Origin: Microbacteriaceae bacterium
Lineage (GTDB): Bacteria > Actinomycetota > Actinomycetes > Actinomycetales > Microbacteriaceae
Assembly (NCBI GenBank): GCA_022487185.1
Contig: JAKVJE010000006.1
Coordinates: 1 to 42,230, forward strand
Reading direction: 5' to 3'
DNA: 42,230 nt
A model generated the notes under the pieces. That model was not told the origin of the DNA and searched no databases. It was given only the letters and a program-made list of their open reading frames with translations. Shown here piece after piece: positions 7,437 through 16,367 of this stretch. Position 1 is the first letter of the stretch; each line of letters opens with the position of its first letter. A program made the translations under genes and the position numbers.

Positions 7437-9352
7437 GTGTGGCCACCCCATCTCGCCGGACCCCGGCTGACCTCGACGATGACGAGGAGGATCTGGCCTG
7501 GTACCGAAGCCCAAGCGTCCTGATCCCCATCGCCTCAGGCACCACCTTTCTCACCGGCCTGGCACTCGCATTCGCCGGTGCGCGGATTCCGGCAGTGGCG
7601 TTGTCCTGGGCCGCTCTCCTGCTGGGCGCCTCCACCTTCGTCCCCGGGGCGCTTCGCAGATTCTTCACCAAAGGCAGGATCGGCATCGGTCTCCTGATGA
7701 CGATCAGCGCCACCGGTGCGGTCATCCTTGGGTACGTCGAGGAGGCCGCCGCCCTCGCGTTCCTGTACTCCATCGCAGAGGCCTTAGAGGACAAGGCAAT
7801 GGACCGCGCCCGTGCCGGGTTGCGGGCGCTGCTCAAGCTCGTGCCCGAGACCGCGCTCGTCAAACGCGGGAACGCCACCGTGGAGGTGGAGGCGAAAGAG
7901 CTGCGCGCCGGTGACGTGCTGGTGATCCGGCCAGGCGAGCGGATCGCCACCGACGGTGTCGTGAAAAGTGGCAGGAGCAGCCTGGACACCTCGGCGATCA
8001 CCGGAGAATCGATCCCGGTGGACGTCGAGCCCGGCGCGGATGCCTCCGCCGGGTCGATCAACACCACTGGTGCCCTCGAAGTCGAGGCCACCGCCGCGGG
8101 CACCGACAACTCACTCACGACGATCGTGGGGCTGGTCGAGCGGGCCCAGGCGGTGAAGGGCGACCGCGCCCGCCTGGCTGACCGGATCGCCCGTCCCCTC
8201 GTGCCCGGGGTGATGGTCCTCGCGGTGCTCGTCGGAGTCGTCGGCTCTCTGCTGAGCGGCGACCCGGGGCTGTGGATCACCCGCGCCCTCGTGGTGCTGG
8301 TCGCAGCGTCCCCCTGCGCGTTGGCGATTGCCGTCCCCGTCACGGTCGTCTCCGCGATCGGCGCCGCCTCCAAGTTCGGCGTCGTCGTGAAGTCCGGTGC
8401 TGCATTCGAGCGCTTCGGCGGCATCCGTCACCTCGCCGTCGACAAAACCGGAACCCTGACACGCAACGATCCCACCGTGGCCCGCATCGTCACTGTCGCG
8501 GATGTGACCGAGCAGGAGGTGCTGGCCTGGGCGGCGAGCCTGGAGGCCCACAGTACGCACCCGCTGGCCACCGCAATCACCAGGGCCGCTCCCGACGCCC
8601 CGCCCGCCCAGGATGTGAGCGAGACCGCCGGGAGCGGTGTGGCAGGCACCCTCATCGGCACCCGTGTTGCCGTGGGGAGCCCGCGCTGGCTGGGAACCGG
8701 CGCGCTGGCGGACGGCGTGGCGGCGATGGAGTCCGAGGGAATGACCGTCGTCGTCGTTCATCGGGATGGCCAGCCGGCAGGTGCGATCGGGGTCAGGGAC
8801 GAGCTGCGTCCCGAGGTTCCCGAGGTGGTCGCCACGCTCGCCAAGCGTGGGATGGGGGTCACGATGCTCACCGGTGACAACGCGCGCACCGCAGCCGCCC
8901 TCGCCGCGCAGGCCGGGATCACAGACGTGCGTGCCGGGCAGCGTCCCGAGGACAAGGCCGCCGCCGTCACGGCGCTCTCGGCCATCCAGCCCGTGGCGAT
9001 GATCGGAGATGGCATCAACGACGCCCCCGCGCTCGCTGCGGCTGACCTGGGAATCGCGATGGGGGTCAAGGGCGCAGACGCGGCGATAGAATCCGCCGAC
9101 GTGGCGTTCACGGGAAACGACCTGCGGCTGATCCCGCGCGCACTCGACCACGCCCGTCGCAGCCGCACCATCATCGACCAGAACGTGGCGCTCTCCATCG
9201 CGATCATCGCCCTGCTGCTCCCCTTGGCGATCACCGGCGTTCTCGGCCTGGGGGCCGTCGTACTCGTGCACGAGGGCGCAGAGGTCATCGTCATCCTCAA
9301 CGGGCTTCGCGCGGCGCGCCAGCGGACGGCCAGCATCGGCCAGGGCGCGTGA
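7433..9352 (+). CDS. P1B-type heavy-metal-translocating ATPase
   Basis: A 639-residue inner-membrane pump that exports a transition metal, probably Cd2+, Zn2+, Co2+ or Pb2+, at the cost of ATP. Seen in order: N-terminal membrane helices (about 30-75 and 85-115), actuator TGES (190-193), SPC metal-site motif in the sixth helix (293-295), phosphorylation site DKTGT (337-341), nucleotide-domain His-Pro (376-377), GDGIND (525-530) and a last-helix HEGAE (613-617). There is no N-terminal CxxC metal-binding domain. SPC together with HEG points to the P1B-4-like group, whereas typical CadA pumps carry CPC. It is translationally coupled to the CmtR-like repressor and followed by an MFS gene, a common actinobacterial metal-resistance layout. 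Confidence 0.92.
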   Translation: MSVATPSRRTPADLDDDEEDLAWYRSPSVLIPIASGTTFLTGLALAFAGARIPAVALSWAALLLGASTFVPGALRRFFTKGRIGIGLLMTISATGAVILGYVEEAAALAFLYSIAEALEDKAMDRARAGLRALLKLVPETALVKRGNATVEVEAKELRAGDVLVIRPGERIATDGVVKSGRSSLDTSAITGESIPVDVEPGADASAGSINTTGALEVEATAAGTDNSLTTIVGLVERAQAVKGDRARLADRIARPLVPGVMVLAVLVGVVGSLLSGDPGLWITRALVVLVAASPCALAIAVPVTVVSAIGAASKFGVVVKSGAAFERFGGIRHLAVDKTGTLTRNDPTVARIVTVADVTEQEVLAWAASLEAHSTHPLATAITRAAPDAPPAQDVSETAGSGVAGTLIGTRVAVGSPRWLGTGALADGVAAMESEGMTVVVVHRDGQPAGAIGVRDELRPEVPEVVATLAKRGMGVTMLTGDNARTAAALAAQAGITDVRAGQRPEDKAAAVTALSAIQPVAMIGDGINDAPALAAADLGIAMGVKGADAAIESADVAFTGNDLRLIPRALDHARRSRTIIDQNVALSIAIIALLLPLAITGVLGLGAVVLVHEGAEVIVILNGLRAARQRTASIGQGA

Positions 9353-9442
9353 CTGAGATTGACACGGATGGGAACGCCGCGTCCGGCCGCGGATGTCACG
9401 GTTCCGTGAGATCCGCGCGTGAGGCGAGGGAGGCCCTCCGAC

Positions 9443-10660
9443 ATGGATGAAGGCTCCCGGAGGCCATCGGAGCGCCGGCACTCGGCATCCCCCTATGCGT
9501 TCATCACCGGCTTCGGCCTGATCAGCTTGCTCATGGACATCGTGTACGAAGGTGCGCTGGCCGTGCAGGGTCCGCTCCTCGCCTCGGTGGGGGCCTCGGC
9601 CGTCGTCGTCGGTGTCGTCTCGGGTCTGGGCGAGGCGACCGCCCTGGGCAGCCGCGCATTCACTGGACCGTGGGCGGACCGCACCCATCGGTACTGGATG
9701 TTCGCCATCGCCGGCTACGCGATCACCGCGATCACGGTGCCGCTGATGGGGCTCGTCGGCAGTGTCGTCGCGGTGTCGTCACTGGTGATCGTGGAGCGAT
9801 TCGGAAAATCGTTGCGCACGCCCTCGCGGGACTCGATGCTCGCCAGCGCCGCATCCGCCGTCGGCGTGGGGCGCGGGTTCGCGATCCATGAGGTCATTGA
9901 CCAGATCGGGGCGGTGCTCGGTCCCCTGATCGTGGCCTGGGTGCTCGCCGTGACCGCGAACGACTATGCGCCGGCGCTCGGCATCCTGGCCGTGCCCGGC
10001 GTCCTCGCGCTCGGTGTGCTGATGGTGCTGCGCCGGCGGGTTCCGCATCCGGAGGCCTACGAGTCCGCAGAGCCGAACTCCCGGCAGCTGCGGGTCTCCT
10101 TGCGCAGGTCAGGGCCCTTCTGGTGGTACATGCTCTTCACCCTGGTCACCTGCTCGGCCATCGCCACGTTCGGCGTCATGTCGTTCCGCATGGTGAGCTC
10201 GGGCGTCGTCAGCGATGCCACCGTTCCCGTGCTGTATGCGCTCGCAATGGGTATCGATGCGGTGGCCGCGATGCTCGCCGGTCTCGCATACGACAGGTTC
10301 CACCTGCGCAGCCTGTATGTCCTTCCCCTCATCGCGGTGGTCATCCCGTTCGTCGCGTATCAGCGCGCTGTGGTGCCCGTCATCGCCGGGGCGGTCTTGT
10401 GGGGAGCCGCGACGGGCGTCCAGGAATCCACGATGCGCGCCGTGATCGCGGACATCGCTCCCCTGGGGAGCCGGGCCAGCGCATACGGGTATTTCGCCAT
10501 CGCCCTGGGACTGGGCGCACTGGCCGGTGGCAGCATCGCCGGATGGCTCTCGACCGTTTCGATTCCTGCGCTCATCGGGTTCACCGTGGGTGCACAGGCC
10601 GTGGCCTGCTGCATTCTTGTGCGACTTAACGGGCGTACGCGGATCCCGTCCGCCCATTGA
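9443..10660 (+). CDS. MFS transporter in the metal-resistance cassette
   Basis: A 405-residue polytopic protein with about 12 hydrophobic segments and a typical MFS cytoplasmic loop after helix 2 (GPWADRTHRYWM) and later LRTPSRDSMLA. The two-half organisation with a hydrophilic central loop (around PHPEAYESAEPNSRQLRVSLRR) is clear. It should export or import a small solute by proton coupling, but the substrate is unknown. The start chosen is ATG at 9443, preceded by GAGGGAGG about 10 bases upstream. A GTG eight codons earlier is possible. It lies 90 bases after the P1B ATPase in the same direction, so it is probably part of the CmtR-controlled unit. MFS genes are often seen next to CmtR/ATPase pairs in actinobacteria. 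Confidence 0.87.
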   Translation: MDEGSRRPSERRHSASPYAFITGFGLISLLMDIVYEGALAVQGPLLASVGASAVVVGVVSGLGEATALGSRAFTGPWADRTHRYWMFAIAGYAITAITVPLMGLVGSVVAVSSLVIVERFGKSLRTPSRDSMLASAASAVGVGRGFAIHEVIDQIGAVLGPLIVAWVLAVTANDYAPALGILAVPGVLALGVLMVLRRRVPHPEAYESAEPNSRQLRVSLRRSGPFWWYMLFTLVTCSAIATFGVMSFRMVSSGVVSDATVPVLYALAMGIDAVAAMLAGLAYDRFHLRSLYVLPLIAVVIPFVAYQRAVVPVIAGAVLWGAATGVQESTMRAVIADIAPLGSRASAYGYFAIALGLGALAGGSIAGWLSTVSIPALIGFTVGAQAVACCILVRLNGRTRIPSAH

Positions 10661-10782
10661 GCACTGCCGGGGCGATGAGCTGGGCGGGGTGCAGAGCCCG
10701 GCGTGCGCCCGATGAACGTCTCCGGCCCCGGTCTACGATCGATCTTGGAATCGTTTTCGCCTGAGGTGAGGGAGCGCGTGTC

Positions 10783-11421
10783 ATGTCGCTGGTTGCGAAT
10801 CCCGGGAAGCGCACCCCCAGGGTGATCCGTTTCGCTGCGCTCACCCCGATTCCCTGGCTCAACGGGCAGGGCCGCACCACCACCATTGTGCAGGATCCCC
10901 CGTCAGAGGCCCCGGACCGTGTGCGCTGGCGGGTGAGCTCCGCCGAGCTGCGGGGGCCATCGACGTTCTCTGATTTCAGCGGGTACCGGCGCTGGCTCGC
11001 CCCGTTGACCGCACAGCCGGTCAGAGTGCGCATCAACGGGCGGGACCATGTGCTTGGCCGATACGACGTGTGCACCTTCCTCGGCTCCGACCGGGTCGAC
11101 TGCGACCCGGGCGACGCAGCGGGGAGCGACCTCAACCTGATGGTGCGCGGTGGCGCAGGAGACATGCGTCGGCTCACGCTCGCTGCGGGGGAGCACCTTG
11201 GGTTCGGTGCCAGCCAGATCACCATTGCCGTCGTCCTCGAGGGCGAGGCGGTGCTCGAGGGCGAGGGGCCTGGCCCGTCCGACACCGTTCGGCTGGGGCG
11301 GCTTGACACCCTTGTGGCGTATCCGGGGAGGCCCTGCACGTTGCGGGCCGCCCCCGGCCCGGTCACGCTCATGCGCATGCATGTCGGTGCCGCCACGGCC
11401 TCCGCGCGGGAGAGGCGTTAG
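10783..11421 (+). CDS. HutD/Ves-family cupin protein
   Basis: A 212-residue cytosolic bicupin-like protein. IPWLNGQGRTTTIV (about 23-36), WRVSSAELRGPSTFSDFSGYRRWL and SDLNLMVRGG match the HutD/Ves family pattern of a PWKNGGG-type motif, an SxAxVxxxGPFSxFxGxxR-type motif and a DxNxMxRRG-type motif. The family's biochemical role is not established. HutD occurs with histidine-utilisation genes in proteobacteria, but no hut genes are nearby here. A TACGAT box near 10735 and a GGTGAGGGA Shine-Dalgarno before the ATG support separate expression. The gene ends about 35 bases before the TPP riboswitch leader of thiM-thiE, so it is probably not under thiamine control. Confidence 0.78.
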   Translation: MSLVANPGKRTPRVIRFAALTPIPWLNGQGRTTTIVQDPPSEAPDRVRWRVSSAELRGPSTFSDFSGYRRWLAPLTAQPVRVRINGRDHVLGRYDVCTFLGSDRVDCDPGDAAGSDLNLMVRGGAGDMRRLTLAAGEHLGFGASQITIAVVLEGEAVLEGEGPGPSDTVRLGRLDTLVAYPGRPCTLRAAPGPVTLMRMHVGAATASARERR

Positions 11422-11444
11422 CCCTTCCCATCCGCCGGACGCGC

Positions 11445-11450
11445 TATGCT
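11445..11450 (+). promoter_or_regulatory. -10 box (TATGCT) for the thiM-thiE riboswitch transcript
   Basis: TATGCT sits just upstream of the riboswitch leader, in the right place to start the RNA near 11457. No good -35 hexamer is seen at 16-18 bases. Confidence 0.45.
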
Positions 11451-11456
11451 GGGATC

Positions 11457-11571
11457 AGAACTGAACAGCAAATGGGTGCCTGTCTGCCAGACGCAGACCA
11501 ATTGTGGCGATCGCCGCAGGGCTGAGATCACACCATTGAACTTGATCTGGGTAATGCCAGCGAAAGGAGTA
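11457..11571 (+). promoter_or_regulatory. TPP riboswitch (THI element) upstream of thiM-thiE
   Basis: The conserved core is clear: ATGGGTGCC, then GGCTGAGA, then TTGAACTTGATCTGG, then TAATGCCAGCG, then AAAGGAGT. Between the first two elements there is an enlarged P3 arm with an internal hairpin (GTCTGC/GCAGAC) and a GGCG/CGCC stem. The 3' strand of the switch contains the thiM Shine-Dalgarno (AAAGGAG, 10 bases before the ATG). Thiamine pyrophosphate binding would therefore be expected to block translation. Confidence 0.95.
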
Positions 11572-11579
11572 CAACGCTC

Positions 11580-12431
11580 ATGTCCTCTTCTCCCTCCCCT
11601 CAGGCCGCCTTGGCCACACGTATCGGCGACGCGGTCCGGATCGCCCGGGGAGCCGACGCGCTGGCCCCATCCATCACCAACACGGTGAGCATTGAATTCG
11701 TGGCAAACGCGCAGCTGGCGGTCGGCGGCTCGGCGGCCATGGTGTATCTCCCCGATGAGGGGGAGACCATGGCGGCGGTCGGCGGGGCCGTCTACCTGAA
11801 CATGGGGACGCTGTTCCCCGTCTACGCCGAAACACTGCCCCGGACCGTGCGGGCACTGCAGGCGCACGGCACGCCCTGGGTGCTCGATCCGGTTGCGATC
11901 GGGATCGGCGCGCTGCGCACGGAACTCCTGGCCGCCTTCAAGGAGTTCCGGCCCAGCATCATCCGGGGCAATGCCTCGGAGGTGATTGCGCTCGCCGCAC
12001 TGTGGGGGCTCACCGCTCAGACGGGCCAGGGCGGCCGTGGGGTCGACGCGGTGGACGGCGTCGACACGGCCCGTGACGCGGCGGTGGCGCTCAGCCGGTG
12101 GACGGGCGGCGCGGTGGCCGTGTCCGGTGAGACCGATTTGGTCACCGACGGCCGCACCGTTGTGCGGCTGTCCGGGGGCTCCCCGCTGATGACCCGCGTG
12201 ACCGGTTCGGGGTGCTCCCTGGGCGGGGTCGCCGCCGTCTATGCGGCGTCGGTTCCGGCCTTCGATGCGGCCCTGGCCGCCACCGCGATCTACAACGTGG
12301 CGGGAGAGCGTGCGGGCGCGCGGGCGGATGCCCCGGCGAGTTTCCGGACCGCGTTTCTGGATGAGCTGTACCGGCTGTCTCCGGATGAGGTGGCCGCGGT
12401 GAAAATGAGCTGTGAGGAGTGCGGAGCATGA
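11580..12431 (+). CDS. thiM: Hydroxyethylthiazole kinase (first copy)
   Basis: A 283-residue ribokinase-fold enzyme that phosphorylates 4-methyl-5-(2-hydroxyethyl)thiazole, the thiazole salvage step of thiamine synthesis. The N-terminal signature APSITNTVSIEFVANAQLAVGGSAAM parallels the family's ITNYVVMNFTAN...ALGASP. RGNASE (129-134) and the catalytic-loop VTGSGCSLGG with Cys212 are present. It follows a TPP riboswitch whose 3' strand holds the ribosome binding site. The stop overlaps the thiE ATG as ATGA. Compared with the second thiM copy, the substrate-facing VGGSAAMVYLPDEGET stretch differs clearly from VGASPCMADVPGEAER, so the two are old paralogues or were acquired separately, not a recent duplication. 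Confidence 0.93.
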   Translation: MSSSPSPQAALATRIGDAVRIARGADALAPSITNTVSIEFVANAQLAVGGSAAMVYLPDEGETMAAVGGAVYLNMGTLFPVYAETLPRTVRALQAHGTPWVLDPVAIGIGALRTELLAAFKEFRPSIIRGNASEVIALAALWGLTAQTGQGGRGVDAVDGVDTARDAAVALSRWTGGAVAVSGETDLVTDGRTVVRLSGGSPLMTRVTGSGCSLGGVAAVYAASVPAFDAALAATAIYNVAGERAGARADAPASFRTAFLDELYRLSPDEVAAVKMSCEECGA

Positions 12432-13159
12432 ATGTCAGGGAGCATCTCGATATCTCGTCCTACCTGGTGGTGGGCCCAGAGAACACGAATGGGCGTCCGG
12501 TGACGGACATTGTCCGGGCCGCGGTGCGGGCGGGATTCACCTGCGTGCAGATCCGCTCCAAGGTGGCCGGAGCCCGGGAGCTCATCGATCTGACCTCCCA
12601 GGCTGCGGATGTGATCGCCGAGGAGGGGCGCACCGGCCGCACCGCACTGGTCGTCGACGACCGCCTCGACGTCGTCCTCGCGGCCCGGCACCGCGGAGTG
12701 GCGGTCGACGGCGTCCACGTGGGCCAGTCCGATATCCCGGTGGATGTGTGCCGGGCGGAACTCGGACCGGACGCGGTGGTCGGATTGTCCGGCCGCACCC
12801 ACGAGCTGCTGGACTACATCGCGACCGTCGACGTGACCGGCATCGACTATTTCGGGGTGGGGCCGCTGCACCGCACGGAGACGAAGCCGGATTGCGGGCT
12901 CGATGTCGATGGCACGGTGATCACCCGGTCGCTGGAGGAGATCACCCGGGTCTGCGCGGCCAGTCCGATCCCGGTGGTCGTCGGCGGCGGCGTGCACCTT
13001 GAGGACCTCGCCGGACTGGCCCGGACCGGGGCCGACGGGTACTTCCTGGTCTCGGCGGTGGCTGGGGCGACCGACCCCGCGGCGGCCGCATCCGCCCTGG
13101 TGGCGGAGTGGAGACGCAGTCTGGCCGCGGCGGGACGGGCGACCGGCACCGCATCCTGA
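12428..13159 (+). CDS. thiE: Thiamine-phosphate synthase
   Basis: A 243-residue TIM-barrel enzyme that joins hydroxymethylpyrimidine diphosphate and thiazole phosphate into thiamine phosphate. Family motifs are VQIRSK (early strand), LVVDDRLDVVLAA, DGVHVGQSDIPV, FGVGPLHRTETKPD and VVVGGGVHLEDL (phosphate-binding loop). I chose the ATG overlapping the thiM stop as ATGA. A GTG three codons upstream is less likely. It shares the thiM riboswitch, so both genes are shut off when thiamine pyrophosphate is plentiful. thiD is not here but in the second thiamine locus about 17 kb away. Confidence 0.94.
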   Translation: MNVREHLDISSYLVVGPENTNGRPVTDIVRAAVRAGFTCVQIRSKVAGARELIDLTSQAADVIAEEGRTGRTALVVDDRLDVVLAARHRGVAVDGVHVGQSDIPVDVCRAELGPDAVVGLSGRTHELLDYIATVDVTGIDYFGVGPLHRTETKPDCGLDVDGTVITRSLEEITRVCAASPIPVVVGGGVHLEDLAGLARTGADGYFLVSAVAGATDPAAAASALVAEWRRSLAAAGRATGTAS

Positions 13160-13181
13160 CGCGGGGAGCGCCGGCTGAGGG

Positions 13182-14294
13182 TCAGCTGCCCTCGCCCAGG
13201 CGCTGCTCCTCCTCGTGCTTCTGGCGGGCGATCCGGGCTGGCGTGTCGGGCCCATCCCATACCTTCAGCACCGCCCAGCCCGCTGCGGTGAGGGGAACTG
13301 CGATGATGGCTCCCAGGATGCCGCCGAGCGCGGACCCGACTGTCAGGGCGATCAGAATGATCAGGGGGTGCAGCTTGAGCGTGCGCCCCATCACCAGGGG
13401 CTGCAGCAGATTCCCCTCGAGCTGATTGACGAGCACCACGACAGCGGCCACCAGGAGCGCCGACACCGGCCCGTTGGCCACCAGCGCGACCAGGGCTCCG
13501 AGGATGCCCGCCAGTGTGGCTCCCACGATCGGGATATACGCCGTCACGAACACGACGACGGCCAGGGGGAGGGCCAGCGGGACCTGCAGAATCCACAGTC
13601 CGACCCCGATCCCGAGGGCATCGGCCGCAGCGACGACGGTGGTCCCGCGCAGATACCCACCGAAGGTGGATGCCGCGGCCATCCCTCCCCGCACCCCGCG
13701 GTGGTATGCGGCGCTGTGGAAGGGGCGCAGGCAGAACTCCCAGAGTGCTGGCCCCTCCTTGATGAAGAAGAACAGCAGGACGACGAAGACGCCGAAGCCG
13801 GTGAAGAACTGTCCCGCAGCCGAGACGCCGGCCAGGGCGCCGGTGCGGAACCCGGTACTGGTGAGCACATCGGCCGCCCAGGCTCCGAGCTTCCTCACAT
13901 TGGGCAGAGAGATATCGAAGGGGAGGGTCCCCATCCACCGCTGCAGGGCCGAGAACCCGGCGCTGGCCTGGGAGGAGAGCTCGGACCACTGGCTCACCAC
14001 GGCCCATCCGACCAGGAGGAGGATGGCTCCGATCACCAGAACGATCCCGACCAGGGTGGTCCAGACGGCGAGCAGGCGAGGCCACCCATGGCGCCCCAAC
14101 CAGCCCGGGACCGGGTAGAGCGAGCATCCGACGATCACCGCCAGGACGAGCGGGATGGTGACGATGGAGAGGGCCATGATCCCGGCGATCACAATGGCGA
14201 CGACGGCCAGGACCGCCAGGATCTGGAGGCTCCGGGCCCCCGCCCGGCCAAATCCGTCTTTCCACAGCGATGTGGTTTCAGCTCGTTCGCTCAT
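13182..14294 (-). CDS. AI-2E (PerM)-family membrane protein
   Basis: A 370-residue polytopic membrane protein of the AI-2 exporter/PerM superfamily. It shows paired N-terminal helices (about 24-62), a helix near 75-95, a long soluble region (about 100-180) and a C-terminal cluster of helices. The cluster contains GGYLRGTTVVAAADALGIG, VTAYIPIVGATLAG and NQLEGNLLQPLVMGR, the typical signature segment. Members include putative transporters and Na+/H+ antiporters, and AI-2 export is proven only for a few. I chose the ATG giving MSERAETT, with AGGGGGAAAT before it. An ATG nine codons earlier is possible. The gene is convergent with thiE and shares its direction with the regulator next to it. Confidence 0.88.
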   Translation of the reverse strand: MSERAETTSLWKDGFGRAGARSLQILAVLAVVAIVIAGIMALSIVTIPLVLAVIVGCSLYPVPGWLGRHGWPRLLAVWTTLVGIVLVIGAILLLVGWAVVSQWSELSSQASAGFSALQRWMGTLPFDISLPNVRKLGAWAADVLTSTGFRTGALAGVSAAGQFFTGFGVFVVLLFFFIKEGPALWEFCLRPFHSAAYHRGVRGGMAAASTFGGYLRGTTVVAAADALGIGVGLWILQVPLALPLAVVVFVTAYIPIVGATLAGILGALVALVANGPVSALLVAAVVVLVNQLEGNLLQPLVMGRTLKLHPLIILIALTVGSALGGILGAIIAVPLTAAGWAVLKVWDGPDTPARIARQKHEEEQRLGEGS

Positions 14295-14360
14295 ATTTCC
14301 CCCTGGAGACCAGGATGTCATGTTCGAGTGGAAGCGAGCTACCCCATGCATTTCAGCGGA

Positions 14361-16367
14361 TCAGTGCAGCGCCCCGATCTGTCGGGCCGCCTGGAGCGCC
14401 TCAGCCCTCGAATGCACGCCCAGGGAGGCATACAGGCGGCGCAGATGCGTTTTGATCGTGTTCCGCGAGAGATGCAGTTGCTCGGCAATCTCGGCCGTCG
14501 ACCCGGTCAGAGCGAGGGCGTCCAGCACCTTCAGCTCTGCGGCAGAGAGAGAAGGGGCCTCCGTGGGCACCTGCACCGCCGTGGTGTGAGGACCGAACGG
14601 AGACTCCGCCCCAGCGGCCGGGAACAGCTCGGCCGCAACTGCCTCGGGGACGATCGACACGGCACTCGAGATCCCAAGCGCCTCCGTACTGCGCAGCGCC
14701 GTCCGAAGTACCGACACTGCCTCGGAATGATCTCCCATGCACCAGGTGGCCGCCGCCTTCACGAAGAGCCCCTCCGTGACCGCACGCTGACTGCACCCGG
14801 CCCAGGTGGTCAGTCGGGCCGTGCGACTGCGGGCCTCCGCATACTGGCCACTGAGCAGCGCCAGCCGTGCAGCGGCGAGCATCGTGAACTGGTCCTCTGA
14901 CCACTCCAGGACCCCGGTGAGGATACGGCGGGCCTCCGAAAGCGCCCCCACCGATATCAGGGCCTGGGCCTTTGCGGACAGGGCCAACGCCATCGAGGGA
15001 TCCCGGTGGCGCGGGGCGCCTTGAGAAATCATCTTCTCTATCGCATGCACGGCCACCATGTCCAGGTCGAGAGCGGCCGCCACCCGCTGTGCGACGAACA
15101 CGCGGAACGCCCATAGCTCATCCGCATCGGGCTTCGGGCGCAAGGCCTCGGAGCGCCAGACCTCGACCAGCGCATCCCGCTTGCCTGCATCAACCAGGAG
15201 CATGGCCGCAGCCAGCTGTTCCGCAATCAGCACACGATCCTGGAACTTGAGGCCCGGAAGCGGGAACTCCGCGGCCCTGGCAAGGCCCTGCCGAACCGCG
15301 GTCATGGTCCCGTCAAATGCCTCGATCAGGGCCAGCTTGCCGATGGCATCCCGCTGGAGAAACCCGTGCCGGCCGCCCCCGGCCCGCAGGGAGCGCTGAA
15401 ACGCCTCCTGCGCCTGCACATGATCTGCATTGAGCAGAAAGGTGATCCCCAGCTGCAGCCAGAAGAAATCGGCGAACGAGCGCACCGTCGGCGCATCCGT
15501 CGGGGCGGGATGTTCCAGATGCTCACGGAATGCCAGCCCGGCTTGAACGGCCTCCGGAACATGCCCATGGACGCGTGAGACCAGCATCGTGCGGAACGTC
15601 GACTCAAATGGCGACTCCACGAGGGGAGCCGAGGCCCGTGAGAGCGGGCTGAGCCCGCCCATCCCCGCCGCCGAGAGAAAGGCGACCGTGACACTTCGCA
15701 CGAGACGGAGCATCGGACTGGTCGCAAAAACAGATGGGGGGAGGGACTCCAGCGTCCGGGTCGCCAGATCGGCATCGGCGGCCATGAGCTCGACCGCATG
15801 CGCCTGGTACGTTTCCGCGATGAGGGCCAGATCTCCAGTCTTCCGAGCCTGACGGAGCAGCACCGCCGGTGCCGTGCTGTCTTCCTGATAACAGCGAAGG
15901 AGGGCAAGGAGCAGTCGCTGGGCCTCCTTCGGAGCATGCTCACGGAGGTCTTCCAAGAAGACGGCCCGCCACAGTACTGGGATGCGCCCCAGCGTCGAGA
16001 GATCTGTTCCGAGGGAGATCCAGCCGGAGTCCTGTGCCCAGTGGAAGAGCTCCGCGCGATCGTTTTCCGGCCAGATCGTGCGCACTGCATTGGTCGTAAG
16101 CAGCTCCGCCGCCCCGCAGCGCCGCAGGAAGGCGCGACGCCGCTGTGGAAGATCCGCCTGGGTCATGATCAGGCGAATCGCATCCAACGGGGTGCCGTGG
16201 GTCGTATCCAGTCCGGTGAGTAGGGGAACCAGCTGAGGCCAGGGGCCGACCTGTTGAAGAACTTCATCAACGGTTGTATTGGAACCGGCGCGGTCGATCT
16301 GCCACTGCACATCCGCCCGGGTCAAGAACAGCTGGGTGCGTCTGAGCCAGACAAATGGAGTCGGCAT
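14361..16367 (-). CDS. LuxR-type regulator with MalT-like helical repeats (main frame)
   Basis: A 668-residue frame ending in a GerE/LuxR helix-turn-helix: LSAAELKVLDALALTGSTAEIAEQ and LSRNTIKTHLRRLYASLGV. The middle is an array of helical pairs like the TPR-type sensor domain of MalT-family regulators. The beginning (RTQLFLTRADVQWQIDRAG ... VGPWPQLVPLL) matches the winged-helix region that in relatives follows an ATPase domain. That ATPase domain is not in this frame. The ATG used has no good ribosome binding site, and an in-frame TAG lies 5 codons upstream. A second frame with a strong start overlaps it (see next entry), so the real protein may be a frameshifted fusion. It is divergent from the pilus operon and is the natural candidate to control it. 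Confidence 0.75.
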   Translation of the reverse strand: MPTPFVWLRRTQLFLTRADVQWQIDRAGSNTTVDEVLQQVGPWPQLVPLLTGLDTTHGTPLDAIRLIMTQADLPQRRRAFLRRCGAAELLTTNAVRTIWPENDRAELFHWAQDSGWISLGTDLSTLGRIPVLWRAVFLEDLREHAPKEAQRLLLALLRCYQEDSTAPAVLLRQARKTGDLALIAETYQAHAVELMAADADLATRTLESLPPSVFATSPMLRLVRSVTVAFLSAAGMGGLSPLSRASAPLVESPFESTFRTMLVSRVHGHVPEAVQAGLAFREHLEHPAPTDAPTVRSFADFFWLQLGITFLLNADHVQAQEAFQRSLRAGGGRHGFLQRDAIGKLALIEAFDGTMTAVRQGLARAAEFPLPGLKFQDRVLIAEQLAAAMLLVDAGKRDALVEVWRSEALRPKPDADELWAFRVFVAQRVAAALDLDMVAVHAIEKMISQGAPRHRDPSMALALSAKAQALISVGALSEARRILTGVLEWSEDQFTMLAAARLALLSGQYAEARSRTARLTTWAGCSQRAVTEGLFVKAAATWCMGDHSEAVSVLRTALRSTEALGISSAVSIVPEAVAAELFPAAGAESPFGPHTTAVQVPTEAPSLSAAELKVLDALALTGSTAEIAEQLHLSRNTIKTHLRRLYASLGVHSRAEALQAARQIGALH

